Source of the DNA: Mycolicibacterium iranicum
GTDB taxonomy: Bacteria > Actinomycetota > Actinomycetes > Mycobacteriales > Mycobacteriaceae
DNA: 64,000 bases
Assembly (NCBI RefSeq): GCF_014190915.1
Contig: NZ_JACHVU010000007.1
Location: 1-64,000 of the forward strand
Reading direction: 5' to 3'
Below are positions 17,046 to 24,876 of this stretch, piece by piece. Every line of letters starts with the position of its first letter. The stretch's first letter is position 1. The translations under genes and the position numbers were made by a program. The notes beneath the pieces were generated by a model. The model worked only from the letters and a program-made list of their open reading frames with translations, made no database searches and was not told where the DNA came from.

Positions 17046-17855
17046 ATGAATGGCGTACTGCTCGTCCTCATCCTGGTGGTCGTCGCGGCGATCGGTTTCG
17101 CCGTCTACGCGTCGTCGAAGGCGTCGAACAAGCGCACCGCGGCATCCCTGGCCGATGCCAAGGCGGACGCGCGCCGGGTCATCGAGCGCCTCGGGGGCCA
17201 GGTGTTCGCGCTGAGCGGCTCCGACGACGCCTCCAAGCAGGCACTCGCGGACGCCTCCGAGCGGTACACGGCCGCGTCCTCGCAGATCGACCAGGCCACC
17301 ACGGCGCGCCAGGCCGAGCTCGCCAAGGAGAGCGCGATGGAAGGTCTCTACTACGTGCGCGCCGCCCGCACCGCGATGGGCATGGACCCCGGCCCGGAAC
17401 TGGAATCACTGTCGGGTCAGCGGACGGCGGGCACCGTGACCGAGGACCGTCGCGTCACCTTCGAGGGCCGCGAGATCGAGGCGTCGCCCTCCCCGTCGCA
17501 GCGCACCCCGAACTATTACCCGGGCGGGCGGGTGGCCGGCCGACCTGTCCCCGCAGGCTGGTACTCCGAACCGTGGTGGAAGCCCGCCCTGGTGGCCGGG
17601 GCGTGGGGCCTCGGTTCGGCGCTGCTGTTCAGCACGATGTTCTCCGGGATGGCCGGTGTCGGCTACGACGCGCAGGCGTTCGAGAACGGCTACGGCGACG
17701 GCTTCCAGGACGGACTCGACCAGGGCCAGCTCGAGGATGGTGGTGGCGGCGACTGGGGTGGCGACGGTGGCGGCGACTGGAGCGGCGACACCGGCGGCGG
17801 CTGGGATTCCGGCGGCGGGGACTGGGGCGGCGACTTCGGCGGTTTCGACTTCTAG
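17046..17855 (+). CDS. Single-span membrane protein with Gly/Trp/Asp-rich tail (DUF1542-like)
   Basis: This 269-residue protein begins with one strong transmembrane helix (VLLVLILVVVAAIGFAVYA, about residues 4-22). An Ala/Lys/Asp/Glu-rich helical, coiled-coil-like region follows to about residue 115, then a linker, a weak hydrophobic patch near 180-200 (ALVAGAWGLGSALLFSTMF), and a tail of roughly 40 residues of Gly/Asp/Trp repeats (such as GGDWGGD). Similar proteins occur across mycobacteria under DUF1542. It is likely anchored in the plasma membrane with a low-complexity tail that may mediate phase-like or surface interactions. No function is known to me. Confidence 0.78.
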   Translation: MNGVLLVLILVVVAAIGFAVYASSKASNKRTAASLADAKADARRVIERLGGQVFALSGSDDASKQALADASERYTAASSQIDQATTARQAELAKESAMEGLYYVRAARTAMGMDPGPELESLSGQRTAGTVTEDRRVTFEGREIEASPSPSQRTPNYYPGGRVAGRPVPAGWYSEPWWKPALVAGAWGLGSALLFSTMFSGMAGVGYDAQAFENGYGDGFQDGLDQGQLEDGGGGDWGGDGGGDWSGDTGGGWDSGGGDWGGDFGGFDF

Positions 17856-17880
17856 CCGGTGCGGCGGCAGCCCGCTGCGC

Positions 17881-19569
17881 TCAGAAGCGGCTCTCCAGCC
17901 GGGCCGAAACCCCCGCCTCCTGCAGGTCCAGGCGCTCCAGCATGGCCCGCACCGCCTCATCGTCGATGCGTCCGGCGTCGCGTTCCCCGATCAGCGCCGC
18001 CCGCTGGGCGGCCAGCACGTCGCGGTAGAGCTGGGCGAACACCTCGGCCCGCAGCGTGTGCGCCTCGGGATCGGGCATCTCGTCGGCGTCCTGTGAATGC
18101 CGGGCCACGATGCCGCGGATCTCGGCGAGGACCTGCGGGTTCAGGCCCGCGGGCGGATGCGCGCGGAACTCGGCGATGATCTCATCGGCGGCCGCGTGCA
18201 CCACATCCTCGGCTTTGCGGGTCTCGGCTGAGGCGTAGACCTGATCGACGTCGCCCGACACCTTCAGGCGCCGGATCAGCAGGGGCAGCGTCCAGCCCTG
18301 CAGCAGCAGGGTGCCGACGCTGACCACGAACGCGATCGCCTGGATCGTGGCGCGTTCGGGGAACGGCTCACCAGCCGCCGTGGTCGCCGGGATGGCCGCC
18401 GCGGCCGCCAGCGTCACGACGCCCCGCATCCCCGTCCAGGACACGACGACGTTCTCCTGCCAGCTCAGCGCACGGTTGCCGGTCCTGGGCCGCCAACTGC
18501 CCCGCGAGGCGTCCCGGCGTCGGACACCCAGCGCGCCGCGGCCACCGCCTTCGGGGATGGGCACGCTCAGCCGCTTCTCCACCTGCTTGGCGAGCTTCTT
18601 CCTGCCGAACATCGCGAACACCGAGACGGGCCGGATCACCAGCACGATGAGCAGCACGACGCCCGAGGCCACCGCCACCTGCATCAGCGACTCGTGGGCT
18701 TGGTTCAGATCTTCCAGGACGAATCGCAGGTGCAGGCCGATGTAGGCGAAGACGAACGCCTCCAGCAGCACGTCCAGCGAGTTCCACACGTAGCGCTCCT
18801 GCAGCCGGGTCTGATAGCCGGCGTCGACCGTGCCCGTGCCGACGACGAAGCCGGCCACCACGACGGCCAGCACGCCGGAGGCGTGCATCTCCTCGGCCAG
18901 GATGAACGCCGCGAACGGCACCATGAGGCCCTGCACGGTTTCCAGCGCGGGGTTCGCCAGCCGCCTGCGGATCCAGAGCGTCACGAACCCGAGCGCGGCG
19001 CCCACCAGCGGCCCGAGCACCGCGCTGTAGGTGAACAGCAGCAGGGGGTTCTCGATGAACGTGTGGCTGCCCGCGACCTGGGCGACGGCGACGGAGAACA
19101 GGGCCAGCGCGGCGGCGTCGTTGATCAGGCTCTCGCCGGTCAGGATGGACATGACGCGTTTGGGCAGACCGAGTTTGCGGCCCACCGCCACGGCGGTGAC
19201 GGCATCCGGTGGGGCCACGATCGCACCCAGCACCAACGCGGTGGCAAACGTCAACGGGACGACGACCAACCACGACGACACCGCCGCCACGGTGAACGCG
19301 GTGACGACGACCAAGCCGACGCCGAGCCCGAGGATGGGTTTGATGTTGCGCAGAAACGTCGGAAACGAGAAGTCCAGTGCGGCGGAGTACAGCAGCGGGG
19401 GCAGGACCACCGACAGCAGGATGTGCGAATCCAGTTCGGGCGCTTCGAAACCGGGCACGAAGGACACCGCGATACCGACCACGACGATGATCAGCGCGGG
19501 TTCCAGACCACGCCGATGCGCCATCGCGGTGACCACGATGGCGCCGACGACTACCAGGATCAGTTCCAC
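17881..19569 (-). CDS. Na+/H+ antiporter, CPA1 family
   Basis: This 562-residue protein has about 12 hydrophobic segments beginning at the first residue. The ion-binding core motif is GESLINDAAALALF, typical of bacterial CPA1/NhaP-type exchangers. The hydrophilic C-terminal region (from about residue 400) with Arg-rich and helical stretches is probably a cytoplasmic regulatory tail. It exchanges external protons for internal Na+ or K+ and so supports pH and salt homeostasis. It is convergent with the DUF1542-like gene. A YjcE-type antiporter is known in M. tuberculosis, but not at this locus, from memory. Confidence 0.92.
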   Translation of the reverse strand: MELILVVVGAIVVTAMAHRRGLEPALIIVVVGIAVSFVPGFEAPELDSHILLSVVLPPLLYSAALDFSFPTFLRNIKPILGLGVGLVVVTAFTVAAVSSWLVVVPLTFATALVLGAIVAPPDAVTAVAVGRKLGLPKRVMSILTGESLINDAAALALFSVAVAQVAGSHTFIENPLLLFTYSAVLGPLVGAALGFVTLWIRRRLANPALETVQGLMVPFAAFILAEEMHASGVLAVVVAGFVVGTGTVDAGYQTRLQERYVWNSLDVLLEAFVFAYIGLHLRFVLEDLNQAHESLMQVAVASGVVLLIVLVIRPVSVFAMFGRKKLAKQVEKRLSVPIPEGGGRGALGVRRRDASRGSWRPRTGNRALSWQENVVVSWTGMRGVVTLAAAAAIPATTAAGEPFPERATIQAIAFVVSVGTLLLQGWTLPLLIRRLKVSGDVDQVYASAETRKAEDVVHAAADEIIAEFRAHPPAGLNPQVLAEIRGIVARHSQDADEMPDPEAHTLRAEVFAQLYRDVLAAQRAALIGERDAGRIDDEAVRAMLERLDLQEAGVSARLESRF

Positions 19570-19615
19570 GCGAGAATTCTCCCGGCTGCCCGGGCCGCCC
19601 GCCCGGCGGGGGCGT

Positions 19616-20416
19616 TTAGCTCTGACAGGTCGGGCACCAGAACAGGTTGCGCCCCTCCAGCACCTCGGTGCGGATCGCGGTGCCGCAGATGCGGCACGGG
19701 TCCGTGGCGCGCCGGTAGACGTAGGTGCGCGGGCGCCGCGGCGCGTAGGACGGCATCCCGTGATCGTCTTCCGGGCGCATCGTGATGATCCTGCCGCGCC
19801 GCACGCCGACCTTCATCAACGCCACCAGGTCCGTCCAGGCCTCGGCGAACTCGCTCTCCTCCATAAGGGTGCCCGGTCGGTGGGGGTTGATCCGGTGGCG
19901 GTAGAGCAGCTCGTTGCGGTAGACGTTGCCGATGCCGGCGATGATCGTCTGGTCCATCAGCAGCGCCCCGATCACGCGGCGCGACTTGCTGATTCGCGCC
20001 CACGCCGCCGACGGGTCGGCATCCTTGCGCAGCGGATCGGGGCCCAGGCGCGCGAGGATGGCCGAGACCTCGGCCTCGTCGACGACCTCGCAGGCGGTGG
20101 GGCCGCGCAGGTCGGTGCCCTTCTCGGTCCCGACGATGCGCATGCGCACCTGCCCCACCGGTTCGGGGACGCCGTCCTGGACCGGGAAGTCGGAGAACTT
20201 GCCGTACAGCCCGAGGTGGACGTGCACGATGCGGCCGCCCTCGTAGTGGTGGAAGAGGTGCTTGCCCCACGCGCTGGCCCGGCTGAAGACGCGCCCGTTC
20301 ACCGCGTCGGCGCCGTCGATGAACCGGCCCTGCGGGCTACTGACCGCGACGTGCTGGCGGCGGAAGAGGGTCTGATGCCGGCGCGCCAGGCGGTGGATGG
20401 TGTGACCTTCGGGCAT
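19616..20416 (-). CDS. nei2: Fpg/Nei family DNA glycosylase
   Basis: This 266-residue bifunctional DNA glycosylase/AP lyase is of the endonuclease VIII type, corresponding to Rv2464c by position. The catalytic residues Pro2 and Glu3 open the protein (PEGHTIHR). The helix-two-turn-helix is in IAGIGNVYRNELLYRHRINP and the C-terminal zinc finger has CRIC and CPTC pairs. It removes oxidised bases such as pyrimidine glycols in base-excision repair. It is immediately downstream of rpiB on the same strand, so they may be co-transcribed. Confidence 0.93.
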   Translation of the reverse strand: MPEGHTIHRLARRHQTLFRRQHVAVSSPQGRFIDGADAVNGRVFSRASAWGKHLFHHYEGGRIVHVHLGLYGKFSDFPVQDGVPEPVGQVRMRIVGTEKGTDLRGPTACEVVDEAEVSAILARLGPDPLRKDADPSAAWARISKSRRVIGALLMDQTIIAGIGNVYRNELLYRHRINPHRPGTLMEESEFAEAWTDLVALMKVGVRRGRIITMRPEDDHGMPSYAPRRPRTYVYRRATDPCRICGTAIRTEVLEGRNLFWCPTCQS

Positions 20417-20439
20417 GCCTCAAGTGTGCGTCAGGCCGC

Positions 20440-20913
20440 TCACGCGCCGGGAACGGACGGCGCCTCGTGCGTCTTTTCGTACTCGGCGAGGATGTCGATG
20501 CGGCGCTGGTGACGCGGCGCCTCGGACCACTGCGCGGCCAGGAACGCGTCCACGATCGCCAGCGCCTCCTCGGTGGAGTGCATGCGGCCGCCGATTCCGA
20601 TCAGCTGCGCGTTGTTGTGCTCGCGGGCCAGAGTGGCGGTCTCGGTGCTCCAGGCCAGTGCGCACCGCGCGCCCGGGACTTTGTTCGCCGCGATCTGCTC
20701 GCCGTTCCCCGAGCCGCCCAGCACGATGCCGAGGGAACCGGGATCGGCGACCGTCTTCTCCGCGGCCGCGATGCAGAACGCCGGGTAGTCGTCCTCGGCG
20801 TCGTAGGCGAACGCGCCGCAGTCGACGGGCTCGTGGCCTGCCGCGGTGAGGTGCTCGAGGATGGCCTGCTTGAGCTCAAATCCGGCGTGGTCGGCTCCGA
20901 GGTAGACGCGCAT
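20440..20913 (-). CDS. rpiB: Ribose-5-phosphate isomerase B
   Basis: This 157-residue RpiB interconverts ribose-5-phosphate and ribulose-5-phosphate in the non-oxidative pentose phosphate pathway. The motif GADHAGF is at residues 6-12, and the substrate/anion loop GGSGNGEQIAANK at about 66-78 contains Glu72, equivalent to the catalytic base used by the mycobacterial enzyme, which lacks the active cysteine of E. coli RpiB. The position next to the Nei-like gene matches Rv2465c. A 27-bp tandem repeat lies upstream of the start. Confidence 0.97.
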   Translation of the reverse strand: MRVYLGADHAGFELKQAILEHLTAAGHEPVDCGAFAYDAEDDYPAFCIAAAEKTVADPGSLGIVLGGSGNGEQIAANKVPGARCALAWSTETATLAREHNNAQLIGIGGRMHSTEEALAIVDAFLAAQWSEAPRHQRRIDILAEYEKTHEAPSVPGA

Positions 20914-20943
20914 GGCGCCTACCCTAGCGCCCTGCGCGAACCG

Positions 20944-21033
20944 CTCAGCCGACCCAGCCGGGCTGTCGGCTCAGCCGACCCCGGCAGGACTGTCGGCTCC
21001 GCCGACCCCAGCCCGACTGTCGGCTCAGCCGAC
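20944..21033. repeat. Tandem repeat, about 27 bp x 3.4, with internal inverted repeats
   Basis: Units begin at 20944 (26 bp), 20970 (27 bp) and 20997 (27 bp), with a partial unit to 21033. Each joins CTCAGCCGAC at its start to GTCGG at its end, so neighbouring units form GTCGGCT-C-AGCCGAC palindromes. The array lies between rpiB and the oxygenase gene and covers that gene's stop codon. It may serve as a multi-hairpin terminator or a variable-number repeat. Confidence 0.75.
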
Positions 21034-21984
21034 GGTGATCGCGTCGAGTCGTTCCTTGATGAAGTCCGCCGACGTGACCGCGTCCAGCCCGGCGACCTTG
21101 CCGATCGGCGGGTCCAACGGCGTGACGAGCGCATCGTGGTTGGCCTCGTAGAAGTAGATCAGCGAGACCAGATCCTCCTCGGGCGCGTCGGCCTGGGGTG
21201 GCAGCACGCGGTGCCGCCCCGAGGGCCAGCGCCGTCCGCTCCAATACTCCAGCAGGTCACCGATGTTCACCGTCAGGGCGCCCGCATCGTAGGGGGCGTC
21301 CTCCCACCCGGCGGCCTCGGAGTACACCTGAAGCCCGCCCGCTCCCGGTTCGCGGTCCAGGATCGTCACCGTGCCGAAGTCGGTGTGCGGACCGATGCGG
21401 AACTGGCCCGGCTCGGGGTCGCCGACCACGCTCACGGGCGGATAGTGGTTGATGTTCATCGTCCAGGTGGGCGTGCTGGCCAGTTCGGCGAACGGGTTCA
21501 CCGGCAACGTCAGCGCGTGGGAGAACAGTGCCAGCAGGTCGTCGGCGACGCGGCGCATCTGCTCGGTGTACCTGTCCACGAGCCCCTGCAGCGCGGGCAC
21601 CTCGGCCGGCCATACGTTGGGCGCGAACCAGATCCGGTCGATCTCGGGGTCGCCGGTCGCGGTCTCCGCACCCAGGCTGAAGCTCTCCTTGAGATCCGGT
21701 GGCGTCTCGGTCCCTTCGGCGTACGCGTTGGCCTCCGCGCCGGGGCCGATCCATCCGTGCCCGCCGACGCCGACCGAATACCTCGACTTCACCGCATCCG
21801 GCAGCGCGAAGAACTCGCGCGCCGCGGCGCGCACGTCCCGGGCCAGCGCGGGGTCGACGCCGTGACCCCGCACCATGATGAATCCCGCCTGCTGCAGGCC
21901 GGCATCGACCTGCGCGGCAACGCGGTCGGCGTCCGCGCCGCCCGCGCGCCAGCGCGAAAGGTCGACGCTTGCAATCACACTCAT
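21025..21984 (-). CDS. Isopenicillin N synthase-family Fe(II) oxygenase
   Basis: This 319-residue protein is a non-haem iron oxygenase of the IPNS/2-oxoglutarate-dependent dioxygenase family: an N-terminal DIOX_N-like region (HGVD at 41-44) and a double-stranded beta-helix. The iron triad is His200-x-Asp202 (GPHTDFG) and His258 (SGRHRV). The usual RxS motif that binds the co-substrate carboxylate appears as Leu272-Val-Ser274, so the Arg is missing. I place the start at 21984 (MSVIAS), overlapping the deaminase stop by 4 bp; the frame is open to 22005. It is the last gene of the permease-deaminase-oxygenase operon, which suggests oxidation of a nucleobase or related amide. Confidence 0.85.
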   Translation of the reverse strand: MSVIASVDLSRWRAGGADADRVAAQVDAGLQQAGFIMVRGHGVDPALARDVRAAAREFFALPDAVKSRYSVGVGGHGWIGPGAEANAYAEGTETPPDLKESFSLGAETATGDPEIDRIWFAPNVWPAEVPALQGLVDRYTEQMRRVADDLLALFSHALTLPVNPFAELASTPTWTMNINHYPPVSVVGDPEPGQFRIGPHTDFGTVTILDREPGAGGLQVYSEAAGWEDAPYDAGALTVNIGDLLEYWSGRRWPSGRHRVLPPQADAPEEDLVSLIYFYEANHDALVTPLDPPIGKVAGLDAVTSADFIKERLDAITVG

Positions 21985-22424
21985 TCTCCGATGTCCTCCG
22001 CCCACAGGTCGGGTTGTGCGTCGATGAAGTCACGCATCAGGGTCACGCAGCGTTCGTCATCGAGGATGGTGATCTCGACACCGTGCTCGGCGAGCCAGTC
22101 GTGGCCGCCGCTGAAGGTCCGGCTCTCCCCGATGACGACCGCCCCGATGTTGAACTGGCGCACCAGCCCGCTGCAGTACCAGCACGGCGAGAGGGTCGTG
22201 ACCATCGTCGTCGAGCGGTATCCGCGCTGGCGGCCCGCATTGCGGAACGCGTCGGTCTCGGCATGGATGGACGGGTCGTCGAGCTGCACTCGGCGGTTGT
22301 GGCCGCTGCCCAGCAGGGTCCCGTCCGCGCCGAACAGAGCCGCTCCGATCGGTATTCCGCCCTCTGACAGCCCTTTTCGGGCTTCGTCGACCGCGACGTC
22401 GAGCATCTGCTGCGGTGTGGTCAT
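21981..22424 (-). CDS. Cytosine deaminase-like nucleobase deaminase
   Basis: This 147-residue zinc-dependent deaminase is of the yeast cytosine deaminase type. The zinc site is HAE (His54, Glu56) and PCWYC (Cys81, Cys84), with the surrounding TTLSPCWYCSGLVRQ typical of that subgroup. It should hydrolyse an amino group on cytosine, 5-methylcytosine, guanine or a related base in the cytosol. I place the start at 22424, overlapping the permease stop by 4 bp; the longer upstream frame is antisense shadow. Context (an NCS1 permease before it, an oxygenase after it) supports nucleobase use. Confidence 0.88.
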   Translation of the reverse strand: MTTPQQMLDVAVDEARKGLSEGGIPIGAALFGADGTLLGSGHNRRVQLDDPSIHAETDAFRNAGRQRGYRSTTMVTTLSPCWYCSGLVRQFNIGAVVIGESRTFSGGHDWLAEHGVEITILDDERCVTLMRDFIDAQPDLWAEDIGE

Positions 22425-23812
22425 CTCATCTCGGCGGTGATCTTGGATCGGCACAGGATCAAGTATGCGGCTCCCGAGAGCAGGAAACCCACGAAGAACG
22501 CGATGTCGCCCAGCTGTGGCAGCGCAGCGGCGACGACCCCGACGAACTTCTCCTGGTTGGCGAACAGCACGACCGAAACGACCAGACCGAGGACGAATGC
22601 CGCGAACCCACCCCAGTTCGTATACGACCGGTCGTAGAGCAGATGCGAAACCTGTTGCCCCCGGCGCAGATACTGATCGGCGAAGAAGACGCCGAGCCAG
22701 GGGCCCACCCAGTACGCGATGATCAGGAGGAACGCTTTGTAGCTGTGCGCCGCGTCGGCCAGCGCCCACCACGCGACCAGGAACCCGGCCACGCCGAAGA
22801 ACGCGGTCACCACGGCGCGCGCGGTGTGCTGGGGCAGGGTGATGCCGATCGTCACGAACGCCATCGCCCCGGAGTACACATTGATGGCGTTGGCGGCGAT
22901 GGCCCCGACCGCGATGGCCAGCAGGGTCGCGGCGGCCAGCGGCGAGGCCAGCTCCGCGGTGAACGATCCGGTCGGGTCCGCCAGCGACGCCTCCCCCGTC
23001 GTGACCGACGCCGCACCGACCACCTCAAGGACCGCACACGCCGTGAACAGTCCTGCCGCGGCGAAGAATCCGGTGCGCCGGGTCGACACCGTCGCGGGCA
23101 GGTACCGGGTGAAGTCGGCCGCGTACGGCGCCCACCCGGCCGCGTAACCGAACGACGTGCCGACGGTGAGCAGGAAGCCGCCCAGTCCGCCCACACCGTC
23201 GGCCGCGGGTGTGGCGTTTCCGATGTCCGCGTGGGCGAAGACCACCACCGACGCCGCGATGAAGACGACCGCCAGCACCGGGAACGAGTACCGCTCGAAC
23301 GCCTGGATCAGGTTGTGCCCGAAGAACGCCAGCGCCGTCTGCAGGAGCACGATGATCACCAGACCGACCAGCGGGCCGAACCCGAATAGGGTCGACAGGG
23401 CGAACGCGCCGCTGACACTGTTGGTGGCGAACCAGCCGACGCCGGCGGTGACCGCCATCAATACCGACGGCAGTGCGTTGCCCTTGAAGCCGAAAGGCAG
23501 GCGCGCCAACACCATCTGCGGGACGCCGTGCAGAGGTCCGCGAGCGGACAGGAAATAGTGTGCCATCGCGCCGAGGCCGGTGCCGAGGACGATACCGGCG
23601 ACGGCCTGCCAGAACGTCATGCCGAACGCCAGCACCGAGAGCATGCCCACGAAGATCGTCGCGAACTCGAGGTTCGGCGACGTCCAGGTCCAGAACAATT
23701 GACTCGGCCTGCCGTGGCGGTCGGCGTCGGCGATGTACTCGTTGCCGCCGGGCTCCACCGCGACGACGCGGTCGCGGTAGGTCCCGTCGGTGGTCGGTTC
23801 GGACACAATCAC
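22421..23812 (-). CDS. NCS1 family nucleobase:cation symporter
   Basis: This 463-residue permease has about 12 transmembrane helices. N-terminal WTSPNLEFATIFVG and the later NAINVYSGAM block are typical of the NCS1 family (cytosine, uracil, allantoin, hydantoin or pyridoxine importers). It probably imports a base in symport with Na+ or H+. I chose GTG 23812 (GTG 23806 is equally possible); the frame runs further to 23986 but those residues are Arg-rich and unlike the family. It heads an operon whose next two genes overlap by 4 bp each. Confidence 0.9.
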   Translation of the reverse strand: MIVSEPTTDGTYRDRVVAVEPGGNEYIADADRHGRPSQLFWTWTSPNLEFATIFVGMLSVLAFGMTFWQAVAGIVLGTGLGAMAHYFLSARGPLHGVPQMVLARLPFGFKGNALPSVLMAVTAGVGWFATNSVSGAFALSTLFGFGPLVGLVIIVLLQTALAFFGHNLIQAFERYSFPVLAVVFIAASVVVFAHADIGNATPAADGVGGLGGFLLTVGTSFGYAAGWAPYAADFTRYLPATVSTRRTGFFAAAGLFTACAVLEVVGAASVTTGEASLADPTGSFTAELASPLAAATLLAIAVGAIAANAINVYSGAMAFVTIGITLPQHTARAVVTAFFGVAGFLVAWWALADAAHSYKAFLLIIAYWVGPWLGVFFADQYLRRGQQVSHLLYDRSYTNWGGFAAFVLGLVVSVVLFANQEKFVGVVAAALPQLGDIAFFVGFLLSGAAYLILCRSKITAEMR

Positions 23813-24145
23813 CGGTACAACATCGCCCCGAACATGGCGCGCCGCAACCCGAGTCAACGTGATGGAAACATTCCGGGCTCGACGGTGGTTGCACGCGAGG
23901 ATGAAGGTCCTGATCTTGAGCGCCAGCCCCCGCGATGACGGGAACTCCCACACATTGGCGCTCGCCGCGGGTGACGGAGCGCGCAAGGCGGGCTCGGCGG
24001 GCTCGGAGGTCGAGCACCTGTTCCTCGACGACTACGTCGACAGAGATGCTCCGCAACTGCGAACAACCTGAAGATCACCCGCAACGACGAGGTGTGACTC
24101 CAAGCTGAAGATCAACGGCATCGCAGTACCGGCTCCCAAGCCAAC

Positions 24146-24151
24146 TACCCT
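24146..24151 (+). promoter_or_regulatory. Candidate -10 hexamer TACCCT, leaderless
   Basis: TACCCT ends exactly 7 bp before ATG 24159, so transcription could begin at the start codon. This gives the inserted small ORF its own promoter. Confidence 0.4.
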
Positions 24152-24158
24152 CAGATCT

Positions 24159-24461
24159 ATGGGGAAAATGGGGGACTCCTTCGCAAGCTGGTTCGTCGCG
24201 CTGCCGAAGGGTCGGAAGTTTGTCATGTCGGCGGTTATGGCTTCGACCACGATCCTTACCCCTGTATTGCTGCTTACGCCTACGCATCACTGGGACGACA
24301 GGATCTCCCCGAGCCAGTTCGAGTTCACCTGTGCCGACCCCCGGCAGGGTGACCATCAAGTCAGCGTCGAACTCCCCACCGACCCTGACCGGATCGACGA
24401 GATGAATGCTCATCCCGAGCAGTTTGCGGCCCTGTTCCGGACGGCCTGCCCGACCTACTGA
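24159..24461 (+). CDS. Small unknown membrane-anchored protein inside the broken reductase
   Basis: This 100-residue ORF has one predicted transmembrane or signal-anchor segment (FVMSAVMASTTILTPVLLL, about residues 21-39) after a basic stretch (LPKGRK). A soluble C-terminal part follows (FEFTCADPRQGDHQVSVELP) with two cysteines (CADP and ACPTY). Codon use is visibly less G+C-biased at third positions than in the neighbours, pointing to recent arrival. It has a promoter-like hexamer upstream and a rho-independent terminator 11 bp downstream, so it forms a self-contained unit. I do not recognise the family. Confidence 0.6.
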   Translation: MGKMGDSFASWFVALPKGRKFVMSAVMASTTILTPVLLLTPTHHWDDRISPSQFEFTCADPRQGDHQVSVELPTDPDRIDEMNAHPEQFAALFRTACPTY

Positions 24462-24471
24462 CAGCAGAGCG

Positions 24472-24500
24472 CCCACCTCCGAGAAGGTGGGGCTTCTTTG
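24472..24500 (+). terminator. Rho-independent terminator after the small inserted ORF
   Basis: CCCACCT (24472-24478) and AGGTGGG (24485-24491) form a 7-bp stem with a 6-base loop, followed by GCTTCTTTG. This T-rich tail is unusual for this genome and fits a classical intrinsic terminator. Confidence 0.75.
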
Positions 24501-24876
24501 CGTTGTGGGTGTCAGCAGAGCTGATGCTCTGCGGCCTCGACGAGGAACATGCCGTGGGGCCGCCGGTGCCGACGCTCGGACAGCCGCTGCGCACTCGACG
24601 ACGCATACGAGACGCTGCTGATGGACCACATGCTGACCGCCGATGCGATTCGTGTACGCGATGCCGCTGTACTTCTACGGCATGCCGGCGCGGCTGAAGA
24701 CGGTCTTCGACCGTCTCTTCTGTTACACCTCGCCCAGTTCCAGGAACTCACGCGATATCTGCGCCAGGACCTCGTCGGTGTGGTGGTGGGCAATGCGAAC
24801 AGCCGCGGCGAGATCGTGCGCGACCACCGGCTGGACACGGCGCGGTCCCACCGGGTGTGGGGCGACGCCCGGTGAA

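Larger units (their letters stand above)
23901..24875 (+). pseudogene. Broken flavodoxin-like NAD(P)H:FMN reductase
   Basis: Three pieces of one protein are recognisable. 23901-24071 encodes the N-terminus MKVLILSASPRDDGNSH with FLDDYVD, after which the frame is lost just before MLRNC. About 0.5 kb of foreign-looking sequence follows. Near 24574-24650 the text resumes (ALDDAYETLLMDHMLTADAI), then shifts by one base to VYAMPLYFYGMPARLK, the flavodoxin-type core, and shifts again to QELTRYLRQDLVGVVVG and a C-terminus ending HRVWGDAR at 24875. Compared with intact family members, roughly 50 residues between the last two pieces and about 25 near the end are missing. The gene should be non-functional. 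Confidence 0.75.

Noticed and set aside
20944..21033. Possible CRISPR-like array
   Set aside because: Units are directly tandem with no spacers, and no cas gene is present; it is a simple tandem repeat.
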